From the NCBI GenBank assembly GCA_025531455.1, contig JAMYHL010000054.1:124001-188000 (forward strand): a stretch of 64,000 nt of DNA, written 5' to 3'. The position numbers and the translations under genes were made by a program. The DNA comes from Apiotrichum sp. Y4204. Lineage: Eukaryota > Basidiomycota > Tremellomycetes > Trichosporonales > Trichosporonaceae. The notes beneath the pieces were generated by a model. That model was not told where the DNA came from, made no database searches, and was given only the letters and a program-made list of their open reading frames with translations. Numbering within the stretch: position 1 is the stretch's first letter; each line of letters starts with the position of its first letter. Of this stretch, positions 61,169 to 64,000 are shown one piece after another.

Positions 61169-64000
61169 CGCCAGCGGAGGAGAATGGAAGATATGAGGGA
61201 TGGATAGGAGAGGATGGCAAGCGACGGGGAGCTGGTGATGTGGCCGTCGTCGAACTTCAAGAAGCAAGTCAACTAGATGTCACTGTCAAGCCGACCAACA
61301 CGAACACCAGTCGCAGGAAGTCGAGACTACTCTTATGGTAAGGTCGGAGAAGAAGCTATCGAGGCGGCAATGGAGAGAGGAAAGAGAGGCACAGCACAGA
61401 AGCACCTCGATATCTATATATCGCCCACTTCAAGAGGGCCCGATGTACCGAGAGAACGCGCACGCGCAGAAGATCAGTTGGCGAGACCTTCTGGTCTGTG
61501 GACGGAGCGCACAGAAGTTGACGGTGTAATCGCTCTGCAGCGGACCTGAAGTGACAGTGAAGAGCGCGAGACCAGTGAGATCCAGTAAGCTTTCTGTGCT
61601 TGCGCCGCCAAACTGGCGTGTATGCTGTGTTTCTGCAGCTTTGCACCTCTCGAGGGGCTAATCCTGCCGCGCTCTGCGTCTTTCTGCATGTTCTGCGTAT
61701 TCTGCCTTGCAGCAGCGCACATTGAGCTCAATCTAGTTTGCCTGTTCTCTTCTCCTGTCCTGTCCTCTCGATCCTCTCTTGTCTTGTCCTCTCTCCCATC
61801 TGTTTCGACTCCTTGACTCCTTTGCCTTTCCTTGTCTCTTGTGCCCTCCCGGGCCCCCAAAAAAACCCAAACATTGGCTGATTCCTGAGGCGTTGCGGGC
61901 ACCAACTGTGCGAGCCCGTCCCTGGGAGCAGGTGGTGTCTCATCATGTCTCTTACAGTAGTGGTACGGTATTCTGCACGCCGTTTTACACTCTGCGTGTA
62001 TTCCCCGTCCTGTGCTGCGGGTTTCCTGCCGTGCACTAGCTGCTCTGCCTTTGCGCTGCCTTGCTCTCCGCCTCTCCTCTCTGCCTCTTCTTGCCCCTAC
62101 GATCTTGGGCCACCGTCATTCCCTGTCCCTGAGGTTGAGGATGCCGTCACAGGTGGTGTCCACGAGGACGGTACATGGCTTTAGCTCTGACTCGGTGTCT
62201 CCTTTTTGCCCTTTCTGTCTTTCCTTCATTCTTCTCTCTCCTCGTGTTATTAGCTTTGCCCTGCACAGGCTTTATTATTGTTCCTTTGCTCGTACAGTCA
62301 ATATTTGCGTTTTTGGCTCAGCGGTTGGTCTTGCTTCCTCTTCATCCCATCCCCCGCGCCCCAGACTGCCCCCCCCCCCCTTTGCAGCCTATTCGTCTGC
62401 ACCCCGTTCCCAGTGACCCTATCGTGCTGATTGCCTACCCCCCTCGTGTGCCATGCCTGTGTTCGGTGTTCTCTAAGCGACAAGCGGGCGGAAGCCTTCA
62501 GGACCTCTGCTGATCAGCAGTACTGCACTGCTCTTGCGGTACTGTACGGCAAAAGACCGCAAGCCGTGAGAGCAGCTCGTGCAAATGAGGGTGACTGTTC
62601 AAGCAGGTCAGGCACAGCTTGTTGGATCCCAGAGCAGGTCGGTGGTAATCCAACCTTGGGCGTCCGTTGTGCTCCTCGCCTCACAGGTATTGCTGGTGCT
62701 GGTTGTAAAACCTGTACAGCGGCGGCGCCCACCTGGGCACCGACTGCTGCATAGCCCTAATTGCGGCCTCCTTATCCATTACTCTCCCGCTTTTGTTGGG
62801 TCAAGTTCTCCGAGTTTCTCATCTCCCATGTGTCACTTAGATGCATGCAGTGTCGGGGAGGTTGCCAAGCCATCAGCGCCATTGCGAGATCACGGTTTAG
62901 TTGTGTTTTTCCGCTGTTCTTCTGTTCTGGATATTCTATGAGGCATGATTGCATGGACAATTGACATGAGATGTCTCGGACCTGTTGTCCATGGAAGATT
63001 GACAGGTTGCACTCGGGGCGCGTGCACGGACGGGCGGACGGTCGGGGTGGCTTGAGCTCTTGAGCCCTCCGCTCCCTGAGGATCGACCCGCTCGGATCGG
63101 CAGATCGTCCCTCCATTCGTCCACACACCCTCTTTTGCCGATTCACAATCACAATAACAAGCCCAGATCGGATCACCCATCGTGGCCGGCGTGTGCGGGT
63201 GTGCGTGCGTGTGGGTCTGTGAGCAGTACGTAGTGGTATGGTCGCACATTCTCCTGACACAGTTCTGTCACTTCTGGGCTAGTGCACCTGCCCTGCCCTC
63301 AACAGCTCTGGGCCCTCAAGGGCTCGGGAACATGACTCTGCTCAGAGAACGCCACGGTACAAGGGGGTGGAGTGCGACTCTGTTAAGCAATTTTCCTTAG
63401 ACGCCGGTGGCTCTCAGCCCGACTGGCAACGGGCCAACCAGACTGTCTCTGAGAACTGTCGAAGGCCAGAGGTGCACCGTGAGTACGTTTGCGGAGTCCT
63501 GTGATCTGTCCCCCTCGAGTATCAGCAAACTAATGCCCGTCAGCCGGCAGCATCAGCCCAGTGATCACTTCATCAGCTGCCAGTCTGTGGCCAGGGGGGG
63601 GGATGTGCCCTGGGTCTCGCTTTGGACCGAGCGAGGAGGTGACGAGCTGGGAAATCTGCAGCAGCAGGGCACAGGGTCACCCAACTTTATTTTCTCCAAG
63701 AGTACGTACTCGCTACGGGTCAGCGCGTCCACGGCACGGCGGCGACAACATTCTTCAGGGAAGCAAGGAGAACACGATACGCACTGTACTCGGCTATTGC
63801 GAGGGTATGGGAGAGGCAGACGAGCAGAGAGGAGACTGCTCCAGGAGAGTGAGGCAATTTAGGAGGAGAGGGAGAAAAGGCACAATCAGCAACGAGAAAT
63901 GAGTGGATGCCGTGGGTGCTGGTCAGCTACCACAGCGAACGCCCGTCCGGGACCTGTCGTTGACCTGTAGCGTTATGCCATCAATCAGAATGTGATCGAG
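61169..64000. other. Right-end region without a supported gene
   Basis: 2832 bases. The 61730-62400 part is very C/T-rich on the plus strand (GTCCTCTCTCCCATCTG, TCTCTGCCTCTTCTTGCC), as in leaders of plus-strand genes, but no coding start with a convincing frame follows before the window ends. It also includes the Zn2Cys6-gene promoter. No tRNA. Confidence 0.4.
62369..62380. repeat. Homopolymer C12
   Basis: Uninterrupted run of 12 C bases inside a pyrimidine-rich stretch. Such runs are prone to sequencing error and length polymorphism. Confidence 0.9.

Overview
The window is a gene-dense stretch of nuclear DNA from a fungus. Nearly every gene is broken by short introns (33 to about 60 nt, GTRNGT...CTRAY...YAG). 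Third codon positions are mostly G/C, and the protein set (SUN-domain protein, fungal Zn2Cys6 factor, fungal-type ATP sulfurylase, Syg1, Mrpl31) is that of a basidiomycete yeast. My best guess is a Tremellomycete, perhaps Trichosporonales; this is inference from gene style and protein flavour, not a database match. I see no tRNA or rRNA gene, transposon, CRISPR array or prophage.

Layout, left to right: FG-nucleoporin with RanBP2-type zinc fingers (minus, runs off the left edge); DNA ligase I (plus) behind a shared promoter with two MCB boxes; SPX-EXS phosphate exporter Syg1/XPR1 (minus); membrane-anchored LigB/DODA-type dioxygenase (minus); multi-pass RING-H2 protein with an SRTSL-repeat tail (minus); mitoribosomal Mrpl31 (plus); unknown basic protein (minus); SDA1 (plus); Psr-type FCP1/NIF phosphatase (plus); glycine-cleavage T-protein (plus); secreted ThuA-domain protein (minus); ATP sulfurylase (minus) with two CACGTG boxes upstream; unknown protein (minus); SET-domain methyltransferase (minus); SWIM plus variant RING protein in 12 exons (minus); unknown protein (plus); NIPA-type magnesium transporter (plus); mitoribosomal uL4 (minus); 40S uS9/RPS16 (plus); SUN-domain protein (plus); Zn2Cys6 factor (minus); then 2.8 kb with no convincing gene.

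The genes do not form a pathway cluster; this is ordinary eukaryotic mosaic order. Housekeeping functions dominate: replication, 60S assembly, mitochondrial and cytosolic translation, sulfate assimilation, one-carbon metabolism, nuclear envelope. All exon structures were deduced by reading splice sites and keeping frame with recognisable domains; each joined model closes in frame. Four genes needed tiny exons (7, 14, 14 and 2 x 26 nt).

I did not find a clearly new multi-gene system. The items most worth a second look are the SRTSL-repeat RING protein, the SWIM/RING protein with a missing zinc ligand and microexons, the apparently GPI-anchored ThuA protein, the triplicated ASIF motif in DNA ligase, and three structured genes that I cannot assign to any family.
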